Shown: positions 1-8,611 of the stretch, piece after piece | How positions within the stretch are numbered: the stretch's first letter is position 1 | Layout of the letters: every line of letters starts with the position of its first letter | From: Comamonadaceae bacterium | Lineage (GTDB): Bacteria > Pseudomonadota > Gammaproteobacteria > Burkholderiales > Burkholderiaceae_C | Assembly: GCA_947476285.1 (NCBI GenBank) | Contig: CANJPU010000012.1 | Coordinates: 1-64,000 of the forward strand | Direction of reading: 5' to 3' | Length of the DNA stretch: 64,000 nt | The notes under the pieces: model-generated | The model's database searches: none | The model's input: the letters and a program-made list of their open reading frames with translations, nothing else | What the model was told of the DNA's origin: nothing | Translations under genes and position numbers: made by a program

Positions 1-108
1 AATTTCTACAACCATACAAGATTGCACTCGACGCTGGGCTACGTCAGCCCGATGACGTTCGAGCAACGCTGGATCGCGGCCCAGCAGCAAGACAGGAAGT
101 CCGCATAA
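1..108 (+). CDS. IS3-family transposase OrfB, C-terminal fragment (5' end outside window)
   Basis: Frame 1 is open from the first base to TAA at 106-108 and encodes 35 residues. It contains the signature YNHTRLHSTLGYVSP followed by an F-E-x-x-W segment. This is the conserved end of the DDE (rve) integrase domain of IS3-family OrfB proteins, which join IS ends to target DNA. Only the tail is visible, so the IS subgroup and the intactness of the transposase cannot be judged. Confidence 0.85.
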   Translation, partial: NFYNHTRLHSTLGYVSPMTFEQRWIAAQQQDRKSA

Positions 109-147
109 TGGGCAGCCTATGGAGTGCGGTAAACAGGGGCAAGGTCA
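1..147 (+). mobile_element. 3' end of an IS3-family insertion sequence
   Basis: The window opens inside an insertion sequence. The reading frame at 1-108 is a transposase C-terminus, and the terminal sequence reads inward from 147 as TGACCTTGCCCC, which resembles IS3-family inverted repeats that begin TGACC/TGAAC. The response regulator coding sequence resumes at 148, so 147 is my estimate of the element boundary. The left end and any target duplication lie outside the window. Confidence 0.7.
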
Positions 148-442
148 GTTTGAAGGCGCGCCGGCACATCTCCACACTGCCATGGCCGGTGAGCATGATG
201 ACTGGTTGATCCACCGACTGTGCGATGAGCGTATCGAGCACCGACAGGCCACTGATGCCCGGCATGCGTACGTCCAGCACAATGGCACCGACGCCGTCGC
301 GATCAAACTCAGACAGAAAGGCCTGCGGATCGGCCCAGGTCTGCACGCGCAGGCCCACTGTGCCAATCAGCAAGGCAAGGCTCTGACGCACCGCTTCGTC
401 GTCGTCAATCAGGTGAATCAGCGGCGACAGCGGCTTGTTCAT
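148..442 (-). pseudogene. Response regulator (FixJ/DctR-like) truncated by IS insertion
   Basis: From ATG 442 the product begins MNKPLSPLIHLIDDDEAVRQ and has the receiver features: acidic triad IDDDE, phospho-acceptor region VLDVRMPGISG, and the Thr of MLTGHG. It runs about 98 residues to VEMCRRAFK and then enters insertion-sequence DNA at 147. The rest of the receiver, with its conserved Lys, and the expected LuxR-type HTH output domain are gone. ATG 442 overlaps the kinase stop codon (ATGA, 439-442), so the two genes were one operon. The partner kinase is intact but has lost its regulator here. Confidence 0.85.
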
Positions 443-1902
443 GCGGATGCCAAGGGCAAGGCCAGCCGCAGTTGCGCGCCGCGCGGTAAATGATGCGATG
501 CGCTGATGCCGCCACCCATGCCGCCCGCGAGGGATTCGCATAGGCTCAGGCCCAGGCCCAAGCCGCCTTCGCGTGTGCTGAAGAAAGGCTCGAAGATGCG
601 TTCGATCTCACCGGGCGCAAAACCCGATCCCGTGTCCGTGACTGTGAGCACACCCTGCGAACCCTCGGTGCCTATCGAGATGCGTAACTGCCGCTGGCTC
701 TCGGGCACGCGCTGCAAGGCCTGCAGTGCATTCATCAGGAGGTTGTGCACGATCTGCTCCAGTGCCACTGGCTCGGCCAGCACAGTCACCGGTGCGCCCT
801 GGTCCTGCACCAGCGGCTCTACTGCGCAGTGGCGGGCTTGCGGCTCCAGCAGGTACAAGGCATTGCGCGCGGCCTCTTGCAGCACCACTTTGTGTCGCCC
901 TGCCTCGGGATCGGCATCAGGGCCCTGCACCGTGCGGCGAAGGCGGCCAATGACGTCGGCGGCGCGGCGCGCCTGCTGGGCGGCATGCGCCATGGCCTCG
1001 CGTGCGCTGCCGAGTTCGGGCGGGTCTTCATCGAGCAGGCGCGAAGCCGCCTGCGTGTTGGCCAAGATGGCGGTGAGCGGCTGATTAAGCTCATGCGCCA
1101 TGCCGGCGGCCAATTCACCCATCGCGTTGAGCCGACCCACCTGACCCAGCCGCAGCAACTCTTCGGCTCGCCGACGCTGGTCGCGCTGGCGCTGCAAGGC
1201 ATAAAGCGCCGCCAGAAAGGCCGCCACCGCAAAGGCCCAGGCCAGCATCCAGAGCCAGGGCAACTCTGCCACGCCCACCCACCGCACGCCAACCACATCA
1301 AAGGGCTGGCTCTGCGCAGCAAGGTGCTTGTGAAAATCAAATTGCCAAGCGCCCGTGGCTGCTTGCCCCGCTTGCAACACGAAACTTTGGCCATCGTGGT
1401 CTAGCGTCACCCACACCGGGCTGGCCTGCGGCGCCATCGGCCACTCGGTCCAAGGCACCACAGCGCGCAAGTCCATCAGCATGGCAAAGCTGGCGGGCTC
1501 GGCGGCCAGCACCAGCCGATAGCGCCCGCGGGCGAAATCGACATCGGCCAACACCGCACGCTTGGCGCTGCGCGACTGAACTTGCGCCGCGCGCAGCTTG
1601 TCGTCATCCCACAGGCCGCCCGGATCGAGGCGTTGCACGCTGAGGATCTGAGGATAAAGCGCGGGCAGCCGCTGCTCAGCCGGCGCGCCATGATCGCCTG
1701 GCTGCAGCAGGGCCAGCGTGTCCAGCACCGCATCGTGCTGCACCACACGCTGACTCAACAAGCGGTGGACGATGCGCATGTCGGTTTCGAAGACCTCGCG
1801 CAGGTGCAGCAACTGCGCGCGCGAGATCAGCAAACCGCCTGCCGCAGCCAGCAGACACCACATCGCGATCCAGGGGACGAAGCTGCGCAACTGATGGAAC
1901 AT
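439..1902 (-). CDS. Membrane sensor histidine kinase (DctB/FixL-type two-component system)
   Basis: 487 aa. A transmembrane segment near residues 10-28 and a second near 214-236 flank a periplasmic sensor region without a recognisable domain. The cytoplasmic part has the H box MAHELNQPLTAIL (phospho-acceptor His270), N box around Asn391, G1 motif DTGSGF (423-428), F box FEPFF (437-441) and G2 motif GLGLGLSL (447-454), so it is a complete HisKA/HATPase_c kinase. The architecture resembles kinases that sense C4-dicarboxylates or other small acids, but the ligand is not predictable. Its cognate regulator overlaps the stop codon and is destroyed by an IS, so signalling is probably orphaned. Confidence 0.9.
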   Translation of the reverse strand: MFHQLRSFVPWIAMWCLLAAAGGLLISRAQLLHLREVFETDMRIVHRLLSQRVVQHDAVLDTLALLQPGDHGAPAEQRLPALYPQILSVQRLDPGGLWDDDKLRAAQVQSRSAKRAVLADVDFARGRYRLVLAAEPASFAMLMDLRAVVPWTEWPMAPQASPVWVTLDHDGQSFVLQAGQAATGAWQFDFHKHLAAQSQPFDVVGVRWVGVAELPWLWMLAWAFAVAAFLAALYALQRQRDQRRRAEELLRLGQVGRLNAMGELAAGMAHELNQPLTAILANTQAASRLLDEDPPELGSAREAMAHAAQQARRAADVIGRLRRTVQGPDADPEAGRHKVVLQEAARNALYLLEPQARHCAVEPLVQDQGAPVTVLAEPVALEQIVHNLLMNALQALQRVPESQRQLRISIGTEGSQGVLTVTDTGSGFAPGEIERIFEPFFSTREGGLGLGLSLCESLAGGMGGGISASHHLPRGAQLRLALPLASA

Positions 1903-1945
1903 GGGTTCTATTTTGCATGCAAGGCAGGACTTGCGTGACGTGCTG

Positions 1946-3982
1946 TCAAGGCCGCCCGAACAAACGACCCAGCAAATCCTTCACCAGATTCATCAGTGGG
2001 TCCTGCTCACCGGTGCCCTCACGCGGCTGGCGCTTGGGCCGCGGGATGTCAAACTCTGCATGCGAATCGATCCAGCGGTAACGCAAAGACTGCGCGAAGA
2101 AATCGCCGACCATCGGCAAGGCGCTGCGGGCGCCCTGGCCCCACTGGCCCATGGTGACACTGCTGTCGTTGAAACCCACCCAGGCGCCGGCCACCAGTTG
2201 CGGGTGCATCATGATGAACCAGCCGTCGGTGTTGCTCTGCGTGGTGCCGGTCTTGCCGGCCACATCGGCCTGTATGCCGTAGCGTGTGCGTATAGCTGCT
2301 CCGGTGCCCTCATCGACCACGCCGCGCATCACATCCACCAGCGTCAAGGCATTGGCGCGGGGGTAGACCTGCTCAGGCAAAACAGGAACAAACGTCTCCA
2401 GCACTTCGCCATCGCGCCTCTCGACCTGCGTCACCAGCACGGGCTCCAGATAGCGGCCCGCACTGGCGATGGTGCCGTAGGCGGTCACCATTTCCTTTAG
2501 GCTGACCGGGCTGGTGCCCAGCGCAAGCGAGGGCACCAGTTCCAGCTTGCTACTGCGCACGCCCATGCTCTGGGCCAGCGACGCCACGCGCGCGGGCCCG
2601 AGCTTTTGCATCAACTGGGCGGTGATGGTGTTCTTCGATTGCGCCAACCCCTCGCGCAGGCTCATGGAATTGCCGGTGGCCGGGATGGTGTCGGTGGGGG
2701 CCCAGACTTCACCGCCGCGTGAATGGTATGACACGACCTCGTCCACCAGTGTGTAGCCGGGATCAAAGCCCTGCATGAAGGCCGCGCCATAGACAAAGGG
2801 TTTGAAGGTCGAGCCGGGTTGCCTGCGCGCCTGCGCCACATGGTCGAATTGATCTTGCTCGAAATCACGGCTGCCCACCCAGGCTTTGACATGGCCATTG
2901 CGCGGATCAATCGCAAGGAACCCGGCCTGTAGCGGCTCGCGCGGCTGGCCGCGCTTGCGCTGCGCGTCGGCCATGGCCTGCAGGCTGGTAATCTGGCGCG
3001 CCACCGCCTGGTTGGCCGCCCTTTGCTGCCGGGCATTGATGGTGGTGCGCACCACGAGGCTATCTGCATAGATGTTGTAGCCTCTGCGGTCAGCCCATTC
3101 GATCAGCCACTTGCGCAGGTATTGCGCCACATGGGGCGCAATACCGGGTGGCTCGATCTGGCGCTCAAAATCAGTTACCAGCGGGCGTCTTTGAAGCCCC
3201 GCCAACTGGGCCGCATCGATCTTGCCGTGCCTGCTCATTTGGGCGAGCACGATGTTGCGCCGCTCAAGTGCCCGCTGGGGGTTGGTCACAGGGTTGTAGA
3301 TACTGTTGCCCTTGAGCATGCCGATCAGCGTGGCACTCTCCAGCACATCCAGGCGATCGGCGGACTTGTCGAAATAGGTGCGCGCCGCCATCTCGATTCC
3401 GAAGGCGTTGTACAAAAATGGCACGGTGTTGAGGTAGCTCTCAAGGATTTCATCCTTGGTGTAGACCGCCTCTATCTTCAAAGCGGTGATGGCCTCCTTG
3501 ACCTTGCGTGTGATCGTCACGGCTCGCCCGATTTCCTCGGGGTACATGTTGCGGGCCAGTTGCTGCGTGATGGTCGATCCACCCTGCCGCTTGCCTGTCA
3601 AGGTGTAGATCAAGGCCGCGCCGGTGCGGCGGATATCGATGCCGTGGTGCTGACGAAAGCGATGGTCTTCGGTGGCGATGAGCGCGTTGACCACATGGGG
3701 CGATATCTTGCCCAGCGACACCCATTGCCGATTGACGCGCTTGAATTGCGCCAAAACCACGCCATCAGCAGACATCAGCGCGGCCGGCACTTCAATCTTG
3801 GCCTTGCGCAGATCGCTCACGCTGGGCGTGAATGGCACGAGTGCCAGCACGAACAGCAGGGCAAAGGCCAGCGGCACCAGCGCGGCGCGCACCGGATGGC
3901 GTAGCACTGCACCCCACAGCCGCTGCAGATGTTCAGCGCCAAACCTGCCTACGGCAGACACACTGGCTTTGAAATCTGTCAT
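1946..3982 (-). CDS. Class A penicillin-binding protein (PBP1A-like)
   Basis: 678 aa bifunctional peptidoglycan synthase: glycosyltransferase and DD-transpeptidase facing the periplasm. One N-terminal membrane anchor lies near residues 32-52. The GT51 domain has the catalytic Glu105 in EDHRFRQHHGID and the GGSTITQQ motif (134-141). The transpeptidase has the active-site Ser391 in GSTFKPF, SKN at 449-451 and KTG at 577-579. Length is shorter than E. coli PBP1A (about 850 aa), consistent with a compact PBP1A/1C-like variant without large inserts. It ends 43 bp before the histidine kinase start, so the kinase may be read from the same transcript. Confidence 0.92.
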   Translation of the reverse strand: MTDFKASVSAVGRFGAEHLQRLWGAVLRHPVRAALVPLAFALLFVLALVPFTPSVSDLRKAKIEVPAALMSADGVVLAQFKRVNRQWVSLGKISPHVVNALIATEDHRFRQHHGIDIRRTGAALIYTLTGKRQGGSTITQQLARNMYPEEIGRAVTITRKVKEAITALKIEAVYTKDEILESYLNTVPFLYNAFGIEMAARTYFDKSADRLDVLESATLIGMLKGNSIYNPVTNPQRALERRNIVLAQMSRHGKIDAAQLAGLQRRPLVTDFERQIEPPGIAPHVAQYLRKWLIEWADRRGYNIYADSLVVRTTINARQQRAANQAVARQITSLQAMADAQRKRGQPREPLQAGFLAIDPRNGHVKAWVGSRDFEQDQFDHVAQARRQPGSTFKPFVYGAAFMQGFDPGYTLVDEVVSYHSRGGEVWAPTDTIPATGNSMSLREGLAQSKNTITAQLMQKLGPARVASLAQSMGVRSSKLELVPSLALGTSPVSLKEMVTAYGTIASAGRYLEPVLVTQVERRDGEVLETFVPVLPEQVYPRANALTLVDVMRGVVDEGTGAAIRTRYGIQADVAGKTGTTQSNTDGWFIMMHPQLVAGAWVGFNDSSVTMGQWGQGARSALPMVGDFFAQSLRYRWIDSHAEFDIPRPKRQPREGTGEQDPLMNLVKDLLGRLFGRP

Positions 3983-4060
3983 GCGCAGTACGCGAATTCA
4001 GTCAGGCATGCGCAAGAGGCTTGGGGACAAGTTGAACAAGTCCCCCCCCGTGGGGCGTGT

Positions 4061-4495
4061 TCAGCCTTGCAGCCGCTGCGCAACTTCGCGCTTGCCCATG
4101 CTGCGCAGAGCGGCAATCGCTTCGATTTGCTTGGCGCGCGGCCGCGTGTTGCCGCTCTCCCACTTGTAGATGGACAGTGCAGAGACGCCCAGCAGCTGAG
4201 CCAGACTGGCAGCGGACAAACCCAGGCGGCGGCGCTGCGCTGCCAGACTCTTGGCGCTGTAGCGGATCTTGATGCCCGACTCTGCCTCGGGCTGCGCTTG
4301 CACCGCGCCAGCCTTGGCCGACACTTTGCCCAGGCGTTTGATCTGCTGCTCGAGCGCCTGCGTGCGGCGTTTGAGATCAGCAATCTGCCCTCGGTACTGG
4401 GTGATGGACTTCTTGAGTGCCTGGGTTTCGCCGCGCAATTCCTTGCGCGCGACTCTTGAGATTTCCGCTTTAAGCAGCGATCCGATATTAGCCAT
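4061..4495 (-). CDS. XRE-family helix-turn-helix protein with N-terminal coiled coil
   Basis: 144 aa. Residues 1-60 are charged and heptad-like (ELRGETQALKKSITQ and after), suggesting a coiled coil. The C-terminal part is a Cro/C1-type HTH with the segment LAQLLGVSALSIYKWESGNTRPR, the Y/W-x-x-G-x-x-x-P pattern of this family. It is probably a DNA-binding regulator; the target is unknown. The combination of a coiled coil followed by a terminal XRE domain recurs in short proteobacterial regulators. It stands alone between a PBP gene and a YbhB gene, both on the same strand. Confidence 0.8.
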   Translation of the reverse strand: MANIGSLLKAEISRVARKELRGETQALKKSITQYRGQIADLKRRTQALEQQIKRLGKVSAKAGAVQAQPEAESGIKIRYSAKSLAAQRRRLGLSAASLAQLLGVSALSIYKWESGNTRPRAKQIEAIAALRSMGKREVAQRLQG

Positions 4496-4569
4496 TTAGA
4501 TAGTTTGACCTGTTGGCGGCTGATGGCTCCGGATTCTGTGCCGGTACTTGTCAGCCGCGTCCGTTAGGG

Positions 4570-4613
4570 GCTCCTGTGGGAGCATTCTAGCGCGGGGCAG
4601 ATGGACCTGCCCC
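4570..4613. terminator. Two adjacent hairpins downstream of ybhB-like gene (possible terminator)
   Basis: In the 139-bp gap between the XRE gene and the YbhB-family gene are two perfect inverted repeats: GCTCC-TGTG-GGAGC at 4570-4583 and GGGGCAG-ATGGAC-CTGCCCC at 4594-4613. They lie just past the YbhB stop on the minus strand. Neither is followed by a T tract, so they are not canonical intrinsic terminators. Confidence 0.35.
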
Positions 4614-4634
4614 TCAGAGCGACAAAGCGCCTTG

Positions 4635-5129
4635 TTATCGTTTGGCCAGACCCATGATGGTGGCCTTTGCCAATGTATTGAAATGTAGATAGAAGCCCAC
4701 CACCGCGGCTGAGGTGTCAGGGGTCACCGGCAGCGCATCCATGGACACCGCATGCACGGTAAACAAGTAGCGATGCGGATGATCACCTTGCGGTGGGCAG
4801 GGGCCACCGTAGCCGGGCTTGCCAAAATCGGTGCGTACTTCCATCGCACCAGCGGGCAACTTGGCCGCGTCAGTGCTGCCCGCACCCAGGGCCAGCTCAG
4901 TCACGGATGCCGGTATGTTGGCCACCACCCAGTGCCAGAACCCGCTGCCGGTGGGCGCATCGGGATCAAAGCAGATCACGGTGAAACTCTTGGTGCCAGC
5001 CGGTGCGTCAGACCATTTCAGATGCGGCGAACTATTGCCGCCACCACAACCAAAGCCGTAATCGGCGGAAAGATACTGTTCCTGTGGAAGGTAGTCCCCG
5101 TCCTTGAAACTATTGCTGACAATTTTCAT
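4635..5129 (-). CDS. YbhB/YbcL-family (PEBP-like) protein
   Basis: 164 aa from ATG 5129, chosen over an upstream ATG at 5159 because GGAGA sits 8 nt before it and the family begins at this point (MKIVSNSFKDGDYLP). Conserved features of bacterial phosphatidylethanolamine-binding-protein homologues are present: SPHLKWSDAP, the ligand-pocket D-P-D-A-P segment (CFDPDAPTGSGFWHWVV), and GYGGPCPPQGDHPHRY. No signal peptide, so it is cytoplasmic. The physiological role of bacterial members is poorly defined. It is separated by about 70 bp from the cytochrome gene upstream and is probably its own unit. Confidence 0.9.
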   Translation of the reverse strand: MKIVSNSFKDGDYLPQEQYLSADYGFGCGGGNSSPHLKWSDAPAGTKSFTVICFDPDAPTGSGFWHWVVANIPASVTELALGAGSTDAAKLPAGAMEVRTDFGKPGYGGPCPPQGDHPHRYLFTVHAVSMDALPVTPDTSAAVVGFYLHFNTLAKATIMGLAKR

Positions 5130-5200
5130 GGCGAATGTCTCCGTTGGATGTGACCCCATGGGGCCGGTGCTTGCGAGAGCAATATCGTAGTGGAATCAGC

Positions 5201-5512
5201 TCATGGTGTCTGCAATGACACCGCCCGAGGAAAATGGTAGATCGTCTCGTTCAGGTAACGGGCCACATCCTGCACATCCGAATCACTCCACGCCAATTTC
5301 GCCTCCCCCTGCCAGCGCCGCACCTGCAGAGTGAGCGTGTCCCAATCACGCGCGCGCTTGAGCGTGCGCCAATGCATCTGCTGCGTGTGGCATTCGATGC
5401 AGTGCGCGTCGTAGAGCAATTGCCCGCGCGAAGGCGCTTGCTGGGCCTGCGATGGCAAGGGTGTGGTGGCGAGTATCGCGAGCAGCATTGCGCCTGCAAG
5501 GTGTGTCTTCAT
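5201..5512 (-). CDS. Small periplasmic c-type cytochrome
   Basis: 103 aa from ATG 5512, which starts a clear Sec signal peptide (MKTHLAGAMLLAILATTPLP, cleavage after SQA). The mature part has one haem-binding motif CIECH (residues 38-42). The C-terminus has DVQDVARYLNETIY, typical of small diheme-associated or monohaem cytochromes; the distal Met ligand is not evident, so the haem may be His/His or open. It is likely an electron carrier or the c-subunit of a periplasmic oxidoreductase, but no oxidase gene is adjacent. A weak FNR-like dyad lies about 35-48 bp before the start. Confidence 0.85.
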   Translation of the reverse strand: MKTHLAGAMLLAILATTPLPSQAQQAPSRGQLLYDAHCIECHTQQMHWRTLKRARDWDTLTLQVRRWQGEAKLAWSDSDVQDVARYLNETIYHFPRAVSLQTP

Positions 5513-5546
5513 CGCTACATCATATGAAACCGATGATGCCTTCCGA

Positions 5547-5560
5547 TTGCGCTGGATCAA
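5547..5560. promoter_or_regulatory. Weak FNR-like dyad upstream of cytochrome c gene
   Basis: TTGCG-CTGG-ATCAA matches 8 of 10 positions of TTGAT-N4-ATCAA. A dyad centred here would place a class II start site at the start codon itself, which is awkward. I list it because several much better sites occur at 32.9-45.5 kb. Confidence 0.3.
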
Positions 5561-5610
5561 GTTCAACATGACAGCCTCTGCTAACCAGCAACATTGCGGC
5601 AAGCGCATGC

Positions 5611-6810
5611 TCAACTCTTCAGCGCCTGGCCCAACTTGGCCACACCTTCATTGATCTTTGCCACATCGGCGGTGGCGAAGCTCAGGCGCAGCGTGCTCAC
5701 ATCCGGATCGGTGGCAAAGAAAGGCGCGCCTGGCACAAAGGCCACGCCCTGTTCGATCGCTCTCTTGGCCAACTCGCTCGCGTCCTTGATGGCGCCGCCC
5801 GCGCCGGTGAGTCTGGCCCAGAAGAACAGGCCACCTTGCGGCTGGTTGAATTCGATCGCATCACCCAACTCGCGCCGCAGCGCAGCACCCATGGCAGCAG
5901 CCCTCTCGGCGTAGACCTTTCGCACATTGGCCAGCGTGGCCGGCATGCGGCCGGCCTTGAGGTACTGAGCCGCCGTGGCCTGGGCAAACGTGCTGGTATG
6001 GGCATCGCTGAATTGCTTGCACATGGTCGCCTTGGCCAGAAGCTCGGGCTGGGCAATCAGCCAGCCCACACGCAGACCGGGGCTGAGCACCTTGCTCATG
6101 CTGCCGCAGTGCGCGACCCACTCGCGCGCGCCGGGCTGCTGGGCACACAGGGCAAGAATGGACGGCGGTGGTTGCTCGCCGAAGTACAGATCGCCGTATG
6201 GATCATCTTCCACGATCAATGTCTGGGTGTTGACAGCCAGCTCCAGTACTCGCTTGCGGCGCTCCAGGCTGAGCATGGCACCACTGGGGTTGCCAAAAGT
6301 GGGGATCAGGTAGACGAACTTCGGCTTGTGCTGCGCAATCAGTTTTTCCAGCTCATCGGTCTTGACGCCATGCTCATCGACCGGCGCGCAGATCAGCTCG
6401 GCGCCATAAAGGCGAAAGCACTGAATGGTAGCCAGGAAGGTGGGGCCCTCCACGATGACCTTGTCACCAGGGCTGATCATGGTCTTGCCGATCAAGTCCA
6501 GCGCCTGCTGGCTGCCGGTGGTGACGATCAGGCCGTCCTGATTGACCGCCGCGCCCTTGGTGGCCATGAAGGCCGAGAGCTGCTCGCGCAGCGGCTCGTA
6601 GCCTTCGGTCGCACCATATTGCAGCGCGCCGCCGGGCTCATCGGTCAGCGCCTTGTCGACGGCTTGCTTGATGCCTGCCACATCAAACATGGCGGCATCC
6701 GGAAAGCCGCCAGCAAAGCTGATGATGCCGGGCTTGCCCAGCAGCTTGAACAGCTCGCGAATGGCGGAGGTTTCAACATTGTTGAGTCGGGTGGCGAATT
6801 GAAGAGGCAT
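5611..6810 (-). CDS. PLP-dependent class I/II aminotransferase (2-aminoadipate/LysN-like)
   Basis: 399 aa cytoplasmic fold-type I aminotransferase. It has the N-terminal segment ISFAGGFPDAAMFDV, QYGATEGYEPLREQL, TTGSQQALDL, the PLP-contacting TFGNPSG and EDDPYGDLYF motifs, and the Schiff-base Lys240 in GSMSKVLSPGLRVGW, near the end R-L-S-F. This pattern (SFAGG..P, QYG.T.G) matches the subgroup containing 2-aminoadipate, aromatic and multi-substrate aminotransferases. Substrate cannot be fixed from sequence. A promoter region of about 200 bp separates it from the divergent hipBA pair. Confidence 0.9.
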   Translation of the reverse strand: MPLQFATRLNNVETSAIRELFKLLGKPGIISFAGGFPDAAMFDVAGIKQAVDKALTDEPGGALQYGATEGYEPLREQLSAFMATKGAAVNQDGLIVTTGSQQALDLIGKTMISPGDKVIVEGPTFLATIQCFRLYGAELICAPVDEHGVKTDELEKLIAQHKPKFVYLIPTFGNPSGAMLSLERRKRVLELAVNTQTLIVEDDPYGDLYFGEQPPPSILALCAQQPGAREWVAHCGSMSKVLSPGLRVGWLIAQPELLAKATMCKQFSDAHTSTFAQATAAQYLKAGRMPATLANVRKVYAERAAAMGAALRRELGDAIEFNQPQGGLFFWARLTGAGGAIKDASELAKRAIEQGVAFVPGAPFFATDPDVSTLRLSFATADVAKINEGVAKLGQALKS

Positions 6811-6934
6811 GGTCGCGGGTCCGTAGGGATGGAAAGGGCTTGGCTGATTGAGCGGGCCAGGGCTTTATTTTGTCTGACATTGTCGCGCTTGCGGGTGGGG
6901 TACCTGAATAGAATCACGGGCACAAGCAGAAACA

Positions 6935-7000
6935 ACTTTTAAGGAGTATTTTGACTTAACTACATTTAAAGAGTAAAGTAGGAAAACCATCTTAAAGGAG
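6935..7000 (+). promoter_or_regulatory. AT-rich hipBA promoter with three operator-like repeats
   Basis: The sequence turns sharply AT-rich relative to its surroundings. Three similar blocks follow one another: CTTTTAAGGAGTATTTT (6936-6952), CATTTAAAGAGTA (6963-6975) and ATCTTAAAGGAGTTTTTT (6989-7006). The last also contains the ribosome binding site AAAGGAG six bases before the hipB ATG at 7007. HipB proteins normally repress their own operon through such repeats, so these are candidate operators; that is inference. Confidence 0.5.
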
Positions 7001-7006
7001 TTTTTT

Positions 7007-7258
7007 ATGTACAGCGTAGACACTCCACAACAGCTACGAACCATACTTCGGGCTTTGCGCCAGTCACGCGGACTGACCCAGACCCAGCTCGGCCAACGAC
7101 TGGGCGTCTCGCAAAAGCGCATTGCCCGCATCGAAGCCACGCCAGAGGTGACGGCATTTGACCAGATTGCCCGCATGGTCACGGCCATGGGATACCACCT
7201 CGTGATCGAGGCGCCACCGGCACATCGCGTGGCCGAACCGGATACCGCCACATGGTGA
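7007..7258 (+). CDS. hipB: HipB-like antitoxin (XRE family)
   Basis: 83 aa. Almost the whole protein is one XRE HTH domain: LRQSRGLTQTQLGQRLGVSQKRIARIE followed by the C-terminal segment TAFDQIARMVTAMGYHLVIEAPP, which matches the HipB pattern ending in a short beta strand. HipB proteins bind and neutralise the HipA kinase and repress the operon. It has a strong ribosome binding site (AAAGGAG, spacing 6) and ends in the stop codon region just before hipA, so the pair is translationally linked. Confidence 0.9.
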   Translation: MYSVDTPQQLRTILRALRQSRGLTQTQLGQRLGVSQKRIARIEATPEVTAFDQIARMVTAMGYHLVIEAPPAHRVAEPDTATW

Positions 7259-7284
7259 CCCACCGCCGCAGCCGAAATTCGCAG

Positions 7285-8607
7285 ATGACCACGTTGGGTG
7301 TTTGGACCAACGGGCAGCGCGTAGGAACATGGTCAGTAGAAGATGGTGACCATACGTTTCAATACCACCCCACCTGGGCTGGCTCGCCCGCAGCCCGACA
7401 GTTGTCGCTATCTTTGCCATTTACGCCGGCCAACATTCCCCATCGCGGCGATCGGGTTCGATACTTCTTTGACAACCTTCTGCCAGACAGCGACGCAATC
7501 CGCCGTCGCTTGGGCGATAAATTCGCAGCAGGCAGCACTGACACGTTCGACTTGCTGGCCGCTATCGGACGAGAGTGCGTGGGTGCCGTGCAACTGCTTC
7601 CCATTGGGACGGAGCCAGACGGATTCGATCGAATCGAATCCACCCCGTTAGACGATGCCGGTGTGGAACAGATCATCAACAATGCCGTCACTCCCGGCCG
7701 TGTTCTTGGACAAGATCACGAGGATGATTTTCGAATTTCCATTGCCGGTGCTCAGGAAAAGACAGCCCTGCTCTGGCGCAATGGCCGATGGCAACGGCCG
7801 CTGGGCGCCACCCCAACCACGCACATTTTCAAACTTCCACTGGGCTTGGTGGGCCATATGCGCGCGGACATGCACACCTCAGTGGAGAACGAATGGCTCT
7901 GCGCGCAGATTCTCGCAACGCTTGGCCTACCCATGGCTCAATGCGAGGTAGCCAGTTTTGGCCAGCGCAAGGTATTGATCGTGGAGCGCTTTGACCGCGC
8001 CTTGCAGTCGCGCGCCGACGGCACCCAGTGGCTGGCCCGCCTTCCTCAGGAAGATTTCTGCCAAGCTCTGGGCATTGCGGGCGATCGCAAGTATGAGTCC
8101 GACGGTGGTCCTGGCATTCGTGCAATTCTTCGCCAACTCGACACCAGCCGCTTGGCAGACGACGACAAGCTCACCTTCATCAAAGCCCAATTGATTTTCT
8201 GGGTCATGGCTGCGACCGATGGACATGCCAAGAATTTCTCAATCTTTCTTGAGCGGGGTGGCGGCTTCAGGTTAACGCCGCTATACGACGTGCTTTCCGC
8301 ATGGCCCATCATCGGCAACGGCCCCAACCAAATCAGCCCGCGCCGCGCCAAACTTGCCATGGCCTTGCGCAGCAAGAACACCCACTACCACTTGCACGAG
8401 ATCCACACCCGCCACTGGCAGGCACTGGCGCTGCAAAGCGGCGTGCCAGATGCCTTCGATCACATGGTGGCACTGGTGCTGATGGTGCCCGACGCGCTGG
8501 ATCGCGTGCGTGCGCTGCTGCCGCCGGGCTTTCCGCCACGGGTGTTCAGCGCGATACGCGCCGGCATGATCGCGCAGGCTGAGCGCTTTGTTGCAGAGCT
8601 TGCGTAG
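7285..8607 (+). CDS. hipA: HipA-family serine/threonine kinase toxin
   Basis: 440 aa from ATG 7285, preferred over ATG 7252 because E. coli HipA aligns from this point (TTLGVWTNGQRVG). The match to classical HipA is close along the full length: FFDNLLPDS, the P-loop-like segment RISIAGAQEKTALL with Ser152 equivalent to the autophosphorylated Ser150, THIFKLPLG, LRLPQED-like LARLPQEDFC, KYESDGGPGI, catalytic Asp312 in ATDGHAKNFS, and the metal-binding Asp335 in LYDVLSAWP. E. coli HipA phosphorylates glutamyl-tRNA synthetase and causes growth arrest. All key residues are present, so it is probably active. Confidence 0.93.
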   Translation: MTTLGVWTNGQRVGTWSVEDGDHTFQYHPTWAGSPAARQLSLSLPFTPANIPHRGDRVRYFFDNLLPDSDAIRRRLGDKFAAGSTDTFDLLAAIGRECVGAVQLLPIGTEPDGFDRIESTPLDDAGVEQIINNAVTPGRVLGQDHEDDFRISIAGAQEKTALLWRNGRWQRPLGATPTTHIFKLPLGLVGHMRADMHTSVENEWLCAQILATLGLPMAQCEVASFGQRKVLIVERFDRALQSRADGTQWLARLPQEDFCQALGIAGDRKYESDGGPGIRAILRQLDTSRLADDDKLTFIKAQLIFWVMAATDGHAKNFSIFLERGGGFRLTPLYDVLSAWPIIGNGPNQISPRRAKLAMALRSKNTHYHLHEIHTRHWQALALQSGVPDAFDHMVALVLMVPDALDRVRALLPPGFPPRVFSAIRAGMIAQAERFVAELA

Positions 8608-8611
8608 CCAA

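Noticed and set aside
7252-7284. HipA start at ATG 7252
   Set aside because: The 11 extra residues are not seen in HipA proteins; alignment with E. coli HipA starts at ATG 7285. Translational coupling from 7252 cannot be excluded.
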